Source: Adiantum capillus-veneris (lineage: Eukaryota; Streptophyta; Polypodiopsida; Polypodiales; Pteridaceae). Taken from it: a DNA stretch of 64,000 bases. The notes beneath the pieces are model-generated. The model searched no databases. It was not told the DNA's origin and worked only from the letters and a program-made list of their open reading frames with translations. This document shows positions 1-9,774 of this stretch, one piece after another (positions within the stretch are counted from its first letter, which is position 1; every line of letters starts with the position of its first letter). Location of the stretch: NCBI GenBank assembly GCA_014529385.2, contig CM043955.1, positions 145,427,140-145,491,139 of the forward strand. Direction: 5' to 3'. The translations under genes were made by a program, and so were the position numbers.

Positions 1-957
1 CTTGTAATCGAGATCGCCATGATATGGCACCTCCAGCCAATGTAAAGACATAGCCTAATGTAGATCTCCTCTTATCCAAGTCTCATGCATAATCTGAGTC
101 AGTGTATCCTCTGACACTCAAATCGTGACTACCATAGCATATGCGCATACTCTTTGTATGTTTTAAGTATCTCATGATACCTTTCACCGCCTCCCAATGT
201 TTCTTGCCGGGATTTGACATATATCTGCTAACCACTCCCACTGCAAATGCAATATCCGAACGTGTAGCAATCATTGCATACATAAAACTCCCACATGCAG
301 ACGCATACGGCACCGTATCCATTTCAACCTTTTCCACCTTAGACTGTGGGCAATCTTGGTTGCTTAGTTTCACATATGACAACAATGCTGTCATCAGTGC
401 CTTTCCCATGTCCATATGGAAACGTTGCAACACCTTGTCAATATACTCTTCCTGAGGTAAGTAAAGCATCTTCTTTGACCTATCTCGCTGGATATGCATA
501 CCATTTTTTACTTAAGAGCTGAAATTTCTGCCATTTGTCTACCAGCAAGTAACATGTCATCCACATACAAGATGAGGATTATCAAGCTACCATCCTTAGC
601 TTGTCGAGTATACAGGCAATGATCTGTCTCACTTCTCCTGTATCCTTGAGAAAGCATAAATTGGTGAAACTTCTTGTACCATTCTCTTAGTGCCTGTTTC
701 AAGCCATAGAGACTCTTTCTCAAATGACATACCAATTTTTCTTTACTTTTCTCAACATACCCTTCTGGCTCCTGCATATAAACCTCCTCATGCAAATCTC
801 CATGAAGAAATGTCGTTTTCACATCCATCTGATGTAAATGCAGATCATGTTTGGCAACCAAAGCAAGTACACTTCTCAATGTTGTCATCTTGACAACTGG
901 TGAAAAGACTTCATCAAAATCTATTCCGTGTTCTTGCTTAAAACCCTTAGCAACCAA
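1..957 (-). pseudogene. copia reverse transcriptase and RNase H (broken)
   Basis: Two frames make up this part of pol. Bases 508-957 give the copia reverse transcriptase core: QMDVKTTFLHGDL, then KSLYGLKQALREWY, then the catalytic YVDD box (ILYVDDMLLAG). Bases 83-499 give the connection and RNase H start, with SACGSFMYAMIATRSDIAFAVG and the GYTDSDYA motif. After a stop near base 80 the same frame continues to base 1 with the usual copia sequence around LGYVFTLAGGAISW. The enzyme would copy element RNA into DNA. The frameshift between the halves and the stop show it is dead. Confidence 0.93.
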
Positions 958-975
958 CCGTGCTTTGTATTTTGG

Positions 976-2613
976 CTATCCATCATGAGGAGTAAGCTTA
1001 TACCTGTAAACCCGCTTACAAGGTAGAGCTTTCTTGCCCTCTGGAAATTGAACCAAATCCCACGTTTGATTCTTATGCAGAGCCGTCATCTCTGATTGCA
1101 TGGCCAACTGCCATTTTTTCGAGTCAATCACTTGTAATGCCTCCTTGTAACAAGATGGTTCTCCGCAATCCGTGAGCATGACATAATTTAGAGGTGGCAC
1201 GTAACGATCAGGTGGTTTGGAGACACGCTCAGAACGTCTCACCACAACTGATTCTGCCTCTCTAGCCACTATAGGCTGTTCTTGAGCCTGACCATGCTGT
1301 CTTGATGTGCTAGCACTAGGTCCATCTTCCCCGAAGACAACTCTTTTGATTTCCTCTGTCTTCTCTGGCTTAGCGTGAAACTTGGCTTCATTGAAATGCA
1401 CATCATTGCTACGAATAACTTTTCTGGACTCAGGATCCCAAAGCCGGTAACCCATCTCGTCCGATTCTCCGCAGCCAAGAAATATACACTTCCTGCTCTT
1501 TGGTTCTAACTTATTCCTCAAATCCTTAGAAATATGGCTATAAGATTCACAACCAAAGACTCTGAGATGCTTATACGAAGGTGCCTTGCCTGTCCATAGC
1601 ATCTCGGCCACTTCACTCTTATCTAGAACCCTACTAGGAGACCTGTTGATCAAATGGAGTGTTGTAGCCACTGCTTCCGCCCAAAATCCATAAGGCAACT
1701 CAGCATTTGACAACATGCTTCTGACCTTCTCTTGTATGGTCCTATTCATACGTTCTGCAACTCCATTTTGTGAAGGATTGTATGGTGCAGTAAGTTCCCG
1801 CTTTATCCCTTTTGCTTCACAAAAGTCTTGGAAAGCCTTGGAAACATACTCTCCACCATTGTCTGTCCTTAAGCATCTCATCTTTTGACCACTCTGATTC
1901 TCCACAAGTTGCAGCAATGTCTTAAAGACCTTGAGCACCTCATCCTTGTGCTTCAAGAAGTAAACCCATACTTTACAAGAATAGTCGTCTATAAAGATAC
2001 AAAAGTACGCTACTCCCCCTAGCGACAAACTAGGCATTGGTCCGCATAAGTCACTGTGTACAAGAGCCAACCGTTCATCCTTACGATTTCCCTTTGATCT
2101 ATGCGGTTCCTGTGTTTGCTTACCATAAACACAATGCTTACAAAACTCAAAATCTTGAAATGAAAAGCCAGGCAAATAACCATAACAAGAAAGTATTTCC
2201 ATTCCTCTTTTTGACATATGTCCCAGCCTACGATGCCATAGTGACACACTTGGCTGCTCAATCACATTAATTACATGGTTTTTAACCTCTGAAACATGTA
2301 AAGTGTACAGAGTTCCTGACTTGCTGCCGTGTGCTACAGTCATTGAACCTTTGGAGATCTTCCAAGCGTTGTTTCCAAAGACTGTCACATAACCCGCATC
2401 ATCCAACTTCCCTGTACTGATCAAGCTCTTTCGGATTGCTGGAACATGTCTGACATTCTTGAGCCATAAAGAAGAGCCATTCTGAAACTTCAATTGCACA
2501 TCTCCCACTCCAAGTATGTCACAAACCTGCTCATTTCCAAGTCTGACATAATCTTTAGTAGCCACATATGATGTAAACCACTCTTTGTGCGGAGAAACAT
2601 GTAAAGATGCCCC
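976..2613 (-). pseudogene. copia protease remnant and integrase
   Basis: The 976-2565 frame encodes about 530 residues. It starts in the tail of the aspartic protease, then has the gag-pre-integrase zinc-binding motif (HRRLGH followed by FCKHC) and the integrase core: the first Asp in VHSDLCGPM, the second in DNGGEY, and the Glu in SQNGVAERMNRT. A copia linker follows, ending near the start of reverse transcriptase. The protease active site lies at the upstream junction, where SDWIID is followed by a stop codon in place of the Ser of the usual DSGA. That single change separates this frame from gag. Confidence 0.92.
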
Positions 2614-3581
2614 TCAGTCGATAATCCAATCACTCATAGCATGTCTATCCTCTGCAGTCAAGAAAACAGAATCAAAATTGCTTGTGAGGAAGATGTCACC
2701 AGCTACTATACTAGAATCACTGTCTGAACCTGATCCTGTGACATTCACTTCTTCAATCTTCACTGAACTCTTCTTTTCATCTTGCTCAGAACTCTTTGTT
2801 TTGCCTTTTTCTTGTTTCCACTTCGTACAGTCTCTCTTCATGTAACCCTTCTTGCCACAATGGTAGCATTCTATGTCATCCTTTGACTTCGATTGACGAG
2901 ACATACTTCGGTTTTGTGCCTTCTTACCCTTCTTCTCTTTAGACTGTTGTCTCCCCGAACGACCAAAGCACTATTGCCTTTGCCTTTGTCAATGTTCTTC
3001 ATGTTCACTTCCTCTATAAGCAAGCAGCCTTCTACATTGGCACTTGTAAGACCCTCTGGCATGACAGAATTACTTAATGCCGTGCGAAAAATATCCCAAT
3101 TGTCTGGCAAAGTGATTAAGAGAAACATAGCCTTCACTGAATCTGGAAAGACTATCTCCTGTGTTGTTAACTAGCTGAAAATTGTGTGAAATTCATTGAG
3201 ATGATTTGACATGGTTGTCGCTTCCTTCATCTTCAAATCCACCAATTTCTTGAGCCAGTAAATCTGAGAAGCAACACTTTGTTTCTCGTACATACCACAT
3301 AGCTTTTACTATACTCCATACATTGTAGTCTCTTCTGCTACGTTGAAGTAAACATTTTCTGCTAGTGTCAACATGATTGTGGAATAAGCTAACTCGTCAA
3401 GCTCTTCCCACTCATCTTCAGCCATACCTTCTGGTCTCTCCCCTTTGAGCTTCAGTGGCTTCACTTGTTTTTTCTGCACCAAAACCTGCCAAATCTGCTT
3501 CTTCCAGAATGGAAAGTTTGTGTCATCCAGCTTCTTTATGTTGTAAAGAGTCTCACTTTGAGAAGATGCCATGTCTGCCAA
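2614..3581 (-). pseudogene. copia gag with CCHC zinc knuckle (frameshifted)
   Basis: The N-terminus (3309-3581) starts MADMASSQ and has the copia gag pattern KLDDTNFPFWKKQI, where the element RNA-binding coat protein begins. The middle (2871-3137) includes FLLITLPDNWDIF and LTSANVEGCLLIEE, typical of UBN2-type gag. The C-terminal frame (2614-2904) carries the CX2CX4HX4C zinc knuckle CYHCGKKGYMKRDC, with Tyr at a position that is usually His-proximal. A stop near 3172 and two frame changes break the gene. The start is the first ATG of the conserved gag N-terminus. Confidence 0.85.
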
Positions 3582-4611
3582 ACTGTTTACTCCTGGGAAA
3601 AATCCGACAGAGTTTCCCCTGTAAACTGGCCTCTATACACAATAAACAAGCTGTAAACAACGAGTTGAACACCTCTCCTCAAGAGCTGTCAGTATTTTGA
3701 AAAATTTTGACAGAGTCCCCGCTGTAAACTGAGCTCTGGAAACCAAAAGATATATCAAAAACAACCATAAATAGCTGACCACTGACAAATCTAAAAATCT
3801 CTGTAATATGTTATCCTGTAAGCATACACTATCTCCTGTCTGGGCAATCACATAACCTGTATCTGTCTCAAGACTGAACCTTGAACAATGCCTCAACGGC
3901 TTGATGCAATCCAGTGTCTACACAAAGTCATACATCCTATGGGATAAAAGTCACCGAAGAGGATGTGTGTAGAGGGGAACTCCAACAACCTAATCCACCT
4001 CACACTGGGTAACCCAGCCCCCAGTGCTTGGCTTGAAAAAATCTCACACACGACCCTCTCAGATGGCTCAACAAACTGCCCAGAACTAGCATACATCCTA
4101 CAATGATCAATCACTGTCCTATGACCACTACGGCGGTCTGTCTGCTAGCGTGACTCACAACTAGCAGACCCACAATCACAATACATCAATCTGCAATACA
4201 TGCCAGTGGTGTCAAGCCATCTTATGGCCACACCTCCCCTAGAACTTGGCAAGCACAAGAAGTAGCAATGCAGACTGCAATATATATATCTGATGATATA
4301 TATGTGTACCTGGTCTATAGATGATGCTTTGAAGACTAATGAGTGATGTATGTCGATGCAGATATTGATGCCGATCACCTCCTGCTTGCCAATCTACACA
4401 AGACGGGTTTCTTTGCAGCTGAAACCTATCTTTTGATGTAGTGCTCAAAACGAAATTTTGAGGGTATAAACAGCTTCTAAAGGGGGGTAAAACTTCAGGT
4501 CGCCTACTGGAAATACTCCCGGAACACCGAGTGTGAATTTCCAAGCTCCGGATCCAGAATTTGCATGAAAAGTGGGCACGCGTGATTTCGCGAAAACGCA
4601 CTGAACCTTGC
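3582..4611 (-). other. copia 5' leader, no convincing gene
   Basis: About 1 kb lies between the primer site and the gag start. It has only short open frames without recognisable motifs. Such a long leader is unusual for copia but could hold packaging signals or be partly foreign sequence. Confidence 0.5.
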
Positions 4612-4623
4612 TCTGATACCAAT
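4612..4623 (-). promoter_or_regulatory. primer-binding site, initiator Met tRNA
   Basis: On the minus strand the sequence just inside the LTR reads TGGTATCAGAGC, the standard plant retrotransposon primer site complementary to the 3' end of initiator tRNA-Met. A short AT spacer separates it from the LTR end CTTCA. It fixes both orientation and LTR boundary. Confidence 0.9.
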
Positions 4624-4907
4624 TGAAGTCGCGGAGCGGAGCTTAGATCGACTCTCACACACTCACACAGAGATACACAGACAGAGAGCTTACACAGTAC
4701 GCAAAGAATTCGTTGAAGGGTTATTTCCCAAAACTTATTATTCACACAAGTATAAGTGAGTATATACAAAGAGTTAGTGATAAGCGAGTTAGGTGGGCGG
4801 CCGGCCATATCCGTATAAGAGGCCACTTGGGCTTTAATCCCAACATCCTGCTGATGCAAAGAGGTTTCTATGCCCCATTGTTGGTAGAGGAAAATTGGTA
4901 TCTAACA
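4624..4907 (-). repeat. 5' LTR of the copia element (284 bp)
   Basis: On the minus strand it begins TGTTAGATACC and ends CTTCA directly before the primer site, giving the TG...CA ends expected of an LTR. A TATA-like stretch lies near 4755. Its partner LTR is outside the window, so LTR divergence cannot be judged. Confidence 0.82.
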
Positions 4908-4957
4908 ATGGCGGGCAGTGTAAATGCACACACATGTTGTGCACTAAGCACTAAACT

Positions 4958-5185
4958 TAGGGATTTAATATTTACGTAATTACCACAAATTTTGTGTGAT
5001 CACAAGGTCTTATTGACATATTTACATGATTACACTTAACATGATCACAAAGAATCCGGTTTAGGGCAACCTGGAAACCCACTAAAATCTCATCAGGATT
5101 TTCCATTCTCCCGGCGGGCGGGACGGGCTTTTTTGTTTTCCCTGCGAGCCTACCGAGAATAATTAAAAGACCGACGGGCCCGTAG
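4958..5185. repeat. left terminal inverted repeat arm
   Basis: Two blocks match the right arm in reverse complement: 4958-5010 (TAGGGATTT...ATTTACGTAAT...GTGTGAT) and 5108-5182 (CGGGCTTTTTTGTTTTCCCTGCG, ACCGAGAA, CCGACGGGCCCG). The inner part is also locally palindromic around ACGGGCCCG. Long arms of this size are longer than typical hAT TIRs. Confidence 0.65.
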
Positions 5186-5239
5186 AATTATATATATACG
5201 GGCCCGATCGAGCCCGCTAGGTGTTATTCTTTGTTTCAT

Positions 5240-5242
<3 letters not shown>

Positions 5243-5318
<76 letters not shown>
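5243..5318. repeat. (GT)n(GA)n compound microsatellite
   Basis: An uninterrupted GT run switches directly to an uninterrupted GA run just inside the left arm. The open frames seen on both strands here are artefacts of the repeat. Confidence 0.97.
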
Positions 5319-5320
<2 letters not shown>

Positions 5321-5640
5321 TCCTCGATCGCCTTTGTAGGTACACCGAGAGGAGAGAGGGAGAGAGGGGATCGTGTGGGAGCGTGCGCTGCGTCGCAATG
5401 CGCGGCAGTAGCGGAGTACATGACCACACGATCTGACTATGTGTTGTGTGTGTGTATGCGTTGTGTGGTAATGTGTCTTTTGTTGTATTGCACGGCAGTC
5501 ATAAGGTACCTTACCACACAACGGGAGTGTGTGCGTAAGCTGTTCTACGGAACAATGCTTACCACGGGGGGATCACTTCAGTGACACGGGAAAGATGGTG
5601 TCCTTGTGGTAAGTATTGGCTTACTGTATGGGTACTACGT

Positions 5641-5955
5641 CGATAACGTGGAGAATCTAGTATCCTTATGGTAAGTCAACTTCCCTTCCCTTTTCCCAAA
5701 AAACATATGGGCATCGATCGATAACGCGACTATATGATGTTCGTATGCAGGCCATTATTTCTCCTTAGATTCAGGCGTCACTCGATCGATAACGCGGCTA
5801 ATAGAGTGTCATTTGTTAGAAGCATCTGTTTTTGCATAAATGTGGCATTCATGTCGTTAACCCGATCGTACAAACGTCATATAATTTGTATGTGTATGTG
5901 CAGTTAATTTTTTAAGTATTAAGTATATGAAATACTTGGTCGGTAACGCGGCTAT
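5641..5955 (+). repeat. four dispersed copies of a TCGATAACGCGGCTA-like motif
   Basis: Near-identical copies occur at about 5640, 5717, 5783 and 5939, all on the same strand and spaced 65-155 bp. GATCGATAACGCG is the shared core. The stretch 5320-6700 is otherwise AT-rich and has no supported gene. Clustered subterminal motifs are how many hAT transposases recognise their ends, so these could be binding sites, but that is inference. Confidence 0.6.
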
Positions 5956-6058
5956 GAAGAGTATTTCATATACAAATGTTTGAGTTGTTTGACTTTGTTG
6001 TTTTTAAGTGCCCATATGAAGTTATATACTAACTAATCATATTCAAAAGAATGTTATT

Positions 6059-6365
6059 TTAAATGCTACATTTACATAAATTATATGTAAAAGGTATTTG
6101 CACACAATTTGCATGTTAAATATTCAATTTTATCTTTTTAAAGGACCTCAAGCATTATCGCTATTTTTAATGCTTCCTTTACATAAATTCTCTATGAAAA
6201 AGAATTGCACATAATTTGCATGTTAAATATTCTTTTGTATCTTTTTAAAGAGCATCAATTATCATCACTATTTTGAATGCTACATTTATATAAATTCTAT
6301 GTAAAAAAGTGTGTGAAGACAATTTGCATGTTAAATATTGATTTCTATCTTTTTAAAGAGCAAGA
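6059..6365 (+). repeat. three tandem copies of a ~105 bp AT-rich unit
   Basis: Each copy starts near AATGCTACATTTACATAAATT, continues with ATTTGCATGTTAAATATT and ends ATCTTTTTAAAG. Copies begin at about 6059, 6167 and 6272 and differ by scattered substitutions and small indels. Confidence 0.75.
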
Positions 6366-6728
6366 CATTCTTTACAATTTTCTAGCCCGATTTGTATACT
6401 TTCAATGTTTTAAAAGTTTTTGAAGTCTTTAAGTCGACGTGTGCTTTGTTTGAACTAGTGTGTGCACACGGAGAAAAATATAAATTAAAAATTCAATATA
6501 TGCTAAAATATGCCAGATTGTTAACATGTATTGTTTTGATCTGGATTAAGTTCTCATAAACCACTTGTTTAATCCGAATTTGCATTTTACACGTGTAACA
6601 GATTGCAGTTTTAAGTGAAGATTGTTTTCAATTTTTATCAATCTTTTCTTGCACGTTTCTTAAAGTCTTCAAGTCGTGGTTGAGGGTTTGCCTGAAATAG
6701 TGTGAGAGTGTTAGTGCCATTTGCAACC

Positions 6729-7438
6729 ATGAATTTGTATTTGATATGCCATTTTTTATTGTCCACTGCAAATATGACGCCAGATCAAAAGAAAAGTATT
6801 ATGCGTGCCATTCGTAAAGAATGTATTTTGGCAGTTTCATCATGTGCAGATGGTCTCATACAGCAGATTAGTGAAAGCGATGTCTTCATCAAAGACCTCA
6901 CTAGCGTTATATGGGAGAACACAGAGCGCAGGTTACGAGGTAAAGGCCAATACGAGCAAGTTTAGGACAGTGTTGGGCAATATGAAAGTATATTGCAGAG
7001 ACTTAAAGGAAGATATCACTCCTGCCTACGACATGTCAAAATTAGAGCTCTGGGATAAATTGTGGGAGGAACAGAAGGTAAAGATGAAGCGTGTGAAAGC
7101 GTAGGACCAAGCAGCCTTACCTAAGAGATTGAAGATGGCCCAAGATGTGCAAGCAGCTTTGGGAGGTCGATCCGATGCCAGCGGCACCAGCCCAATCATG
7201 CGCACGGCTTTGAATGCCAAGTATGCTCATCTTGTCGGCATCCCTCATGAAGCCTTGGTAGAAGGTGTGAGGGTCGGAGCAGGCTCCTTGGTGTGTGCAC
7301 ATTGTACACCATCAAAGGCATCTCTTTCTTTCCAAACCACATTACATATGTGGGAAAATACTACAAAGGAGGGAGTGAGGCGAAATTTGACAGCTTTCAG
7401 ACAGAGCAAGGAATGCAAACGCTTCACCCTCCATTGTA
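6729..7438 (+). pseudogene. N-terminal region of the kinase-like cargo protein
   Basis: The likely start is the ATG at 6729, or the internal ATG at 6774 (MTPDQKKS). The frame runs to 6965 and resumes one frame over (6960-7104, RTVLGNMKVYCRDLKED). It is then read on as MAQDVQAALGG to 7449. The pieces join smoothly in sense and are charged and helix-rich, but match no domain I know. A glycine-containing stretch near 7270 (RVGAGSL) could be a degenerate nucleotide loop; this is weak. It lies immediately upstream of the kinase C-lobe with no gap, so I read them as one protein. Breaks could be frameshifts or small introns. Confidence 0.45.
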
Positions 7439-8251
7439 ATGTACATTAGCTTTACTAGTGAAGCTCGTTGGATCACAATATTCCCATACTACAATGGGGG
7501 TACCGTGGACGACATGATGTGTCGCTTACCATTCACTCACGAATTGTTCAGACGACACATGCACAGGCTACAACACGGCTAGAGGTCATTGCCTACAACA
7601 AATCTTCCTATATAAGAGATAGACTCGGCATGGATCAAAGCAGTGATCGAGCAGATGCTAGCCATTTGCCACGCCTTAATCGATGGCGTTGCGGCTGCCC
7701 ACTCGACCGGGATAGTGTACAGTGACCTGCAGCCGTTCAACATAATGTTGGACTTTACTCATGCAAATAAATCCCGTGTCGACATCATTGATTGGGGGAT
7801 GATGCTCAGAAGGCCAGCTAAGTGCGCATCAATTGATTATCTGGATCCAAGTGCACAGTTGGACTCTACAGTTTTGGAGGCACAAAGAGCAAGGGATGTA
7901 GAGATGGCTAAGCGATCGTGGATTGCTCCAGAACTATACGATCCACGGTGCATAGATGCATACACAAAAGCGAGCCACATTTATGCATTGGGCTATCTAT
8001 TTGATATGCTGACAGCTTTTTGGAGTGCAGCCAAAAAAGTTTATTTTCCATGAGAAGTTTTTCACCACCCGGATGAAAATGTTATGAGGGCTATTTGGAT
8101 TAAAGTAGATTGTTGGATGAAGTTAAAAGAGCGAGAACAAAGAAGAAATGCATCTGACGTGTTGATATTTTTCAAGAAACATTTAAAGACAGATTCTAAT
8201 CCTATCCAACGTCCCCTTGTTGAACTTGCACCATCATTTTATCGGATCTAA
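7439..8251 (+). pseudogene. protein kinase-like domain carried by the transposon
   Basis: A short frame (7439-7582) gives a hinge-like ITIFPYYNGGTVDDMM. From about 7616 a long frame gives the C-lobe: an alpha-E helix ending AAAHSTGIV, the catalytic loop YSDLQPFNIMLD (Asp codon at 7724, Asn five residues on, HRD His replaced by Tyr), the metal-binding Asp in IIDWG (DFG as DWG), the APE motif in SWIAPELYD, and the alpha-F region HIYALGYLFDMLT. A TGA at 8051 interrupts, but the same frame continues with EVFHHPDENVMRAIW and NASDVLIFFKKHL, the usual kinase end, to a TAA at 8249. Catalytic Asp, Asn and Asp are all kept. Substrate unknown. Codon-level breaks are few compared with the transposase. 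Confidence 0.75.
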
Positions 8252-8600
8252 ATAGTTTTATGATATACATCTGTCTTATCCAAGGTATTCTATTTTTTAT
8301 TAAAGTGTATTATCTAGTTTGAAGTGGTTCACCTCCTTGAGTCAATTATCTTTAGTCATTTCAAATTTGTTGTGTTGAGTGTCGGTATTTCAAATTTGCC
8401 TTGTGGTTCAATTACATCCGGCAATTGTGATTTTTGTTTAGTCGCATTAGTTGTGGTTTGATTTAGTGGATTATAACGTCTTATGTAGTGGACGAGAAGT
8501 TGCTATCTTGTGCATCTATGAGACTGTTGAATCGTGAGAATATATATTTGCCAATAATATTGAATATTTTTCTATCTGTCGATTTCAGCTCCAAGAGAAA
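8252..8600 (+). other. AT-rich spacer between the two cargo genes
   Basis: No frame, RNA gene or repeat is evident. It is T-rich and may hold the polyadenylation region of the kinase gene and the promoter of the next. Confidence 0.4.
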
Positions 8601-9412
8601 ATGACCGGTGAAGAACAAGATATTGGCACCCAATCAGTGCCTGATGATCAACAACAAGCGGCTGTTAATGCATTTCAGCGCATGAAGTCTCTAGCACACC
8701 GTATGTCGGCACAACAAGCGACGTGCATTGCTCGACGACTCTCAAAATGGGCAAATCCAAACCACATGCAATGGAAAGAGATCAATAAAGAAGTGACGAA
8801 GGACATGATCAAAACAATATGGTCATGTGAGGACGCAGAGATCAAGAAAGGAAGATGGAAGGTTTCGAAGTGCAACCATGATGCGTTAAAAAAAAAATGT
8901 TGAGAGGATCTACTTGGAAGTTTATGGCCATCCCATGCACAATGCAGATTGTGCATTATGTTTTGCAAAAATATTATATGTTCACTTTGTGCAACAACGA
9001 CCAGTAGACTTTTCGTCAAAGGAGACAATTGTTGCCACTCATGATATCAAGGAGAGTTGTGTCACTTTCACCTGAGATGAGCTAGCATTGATAGTGGAAG
9101 GCGCTGACCTGCAATTAAAGAGAGAAGGATATTTACACGACACAGGTGGCAGAGAAGGATGCAAAAATAACACGTCTTTCTATAGCCACTCAGACACCCC
9201 AACCCTCACACGTCCGGATGGAGAAAAGCATTCACCGCTTAAGCCAGGACGTTCAAAATCTGACAAAGCGAGTGAATCCAACACATGTACAAGGGACACA
9301 CATCAGCCACCTTGTCGTGCATCCAAATTTGGTCCCCTCGTCTACTTTAGATGCATCCTCATCGTCCCAATGTTCAGTTTGCTACAAGAATTTTGATGGA
9401 TGGAGTGGATAG
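8601..9412 (+). pseudogene. second cargo gene, unknown function
   Basis: The frame from the ATG at 8601 encodes about 100 residues (MTGEEQDIGTQSV, then an acidic/basic helix-rich part). It ends just after a run of nine A at 8886-8894. One frame over the protein reads on (VERIYLEVYGHP, then CALCFAKILYVHFV) to a stop at 9073, and a third frame (9074-9412) continues with ELALIVEGADLQLK and a coiled-coil-like part. The A-run is a natural frameshift site. Pairs of cysteines (CALC, CSVC) hint at metal binding. I recognise no family. Same strand as the kinase, 350 bp behind it, so it may be part of the same cargo set. Confidence 0.45.
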
Positions 9413-9774
9413 TATACATTGATGGATGGAGTGGATATTATACATTGACATGTGGTCATTATTATCACTTCATCTGTCTTATTCATTTAATGTAAAATAG
9501 TAGCCGATGTGCAATCTGTTCACAAGATATTCCACAAGGAATATATATTATGTTTGGCATGGCAAATGAATATAAATTCAAGCAAGCCTGCCAAGATACC
9601 CCTAGCACAATTAGAAAATCTATTTGGTGAACAAGATGCTGCTTCAGAGCAACACAATTGAGATCGACAAACCATGTATAATCGCGAATATGAAGCATTG
9701 TATATGATAAAAACACATTTGAATATAAGGTCTTTTACAATGGTTTCTGACACGATCTTCATTCTACTCTCAAG

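Larger units (their letters stand above)
1..4907 (-). mobile_element. Ty1/copia LTR retrotransposon, 3' end outside the window
   Basis: Read on the minus strand, this block runs 5' LTR (right), primer site, long leader, gag, protease, integrase, reverse transcriptase and the start of RNase H. Integrase before reverse transcriptase is the copia order. The 3' LTR must lie left of base 1. The coding region is cut by several stops and frameshifts, so this copy is not autonomous, but the domain order is complete enough to place it firmly in copia. Confidence 0.93.

Noticed and set aside
4239-4859. A 206-codon frame on the minus strand across the copia LTR and leader
   Set aside because: It spans LTR, primer site and leader, where copia does not encode a protein, and has no domain.
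5221-5584. Overlapping long frames on both strands over the GT/GA tract
   Set aside because: They consist of translated dinucleotide repeats (Cys-Val, Arg-Glu, Ser-Leu, His-Thr) and have no coding support.
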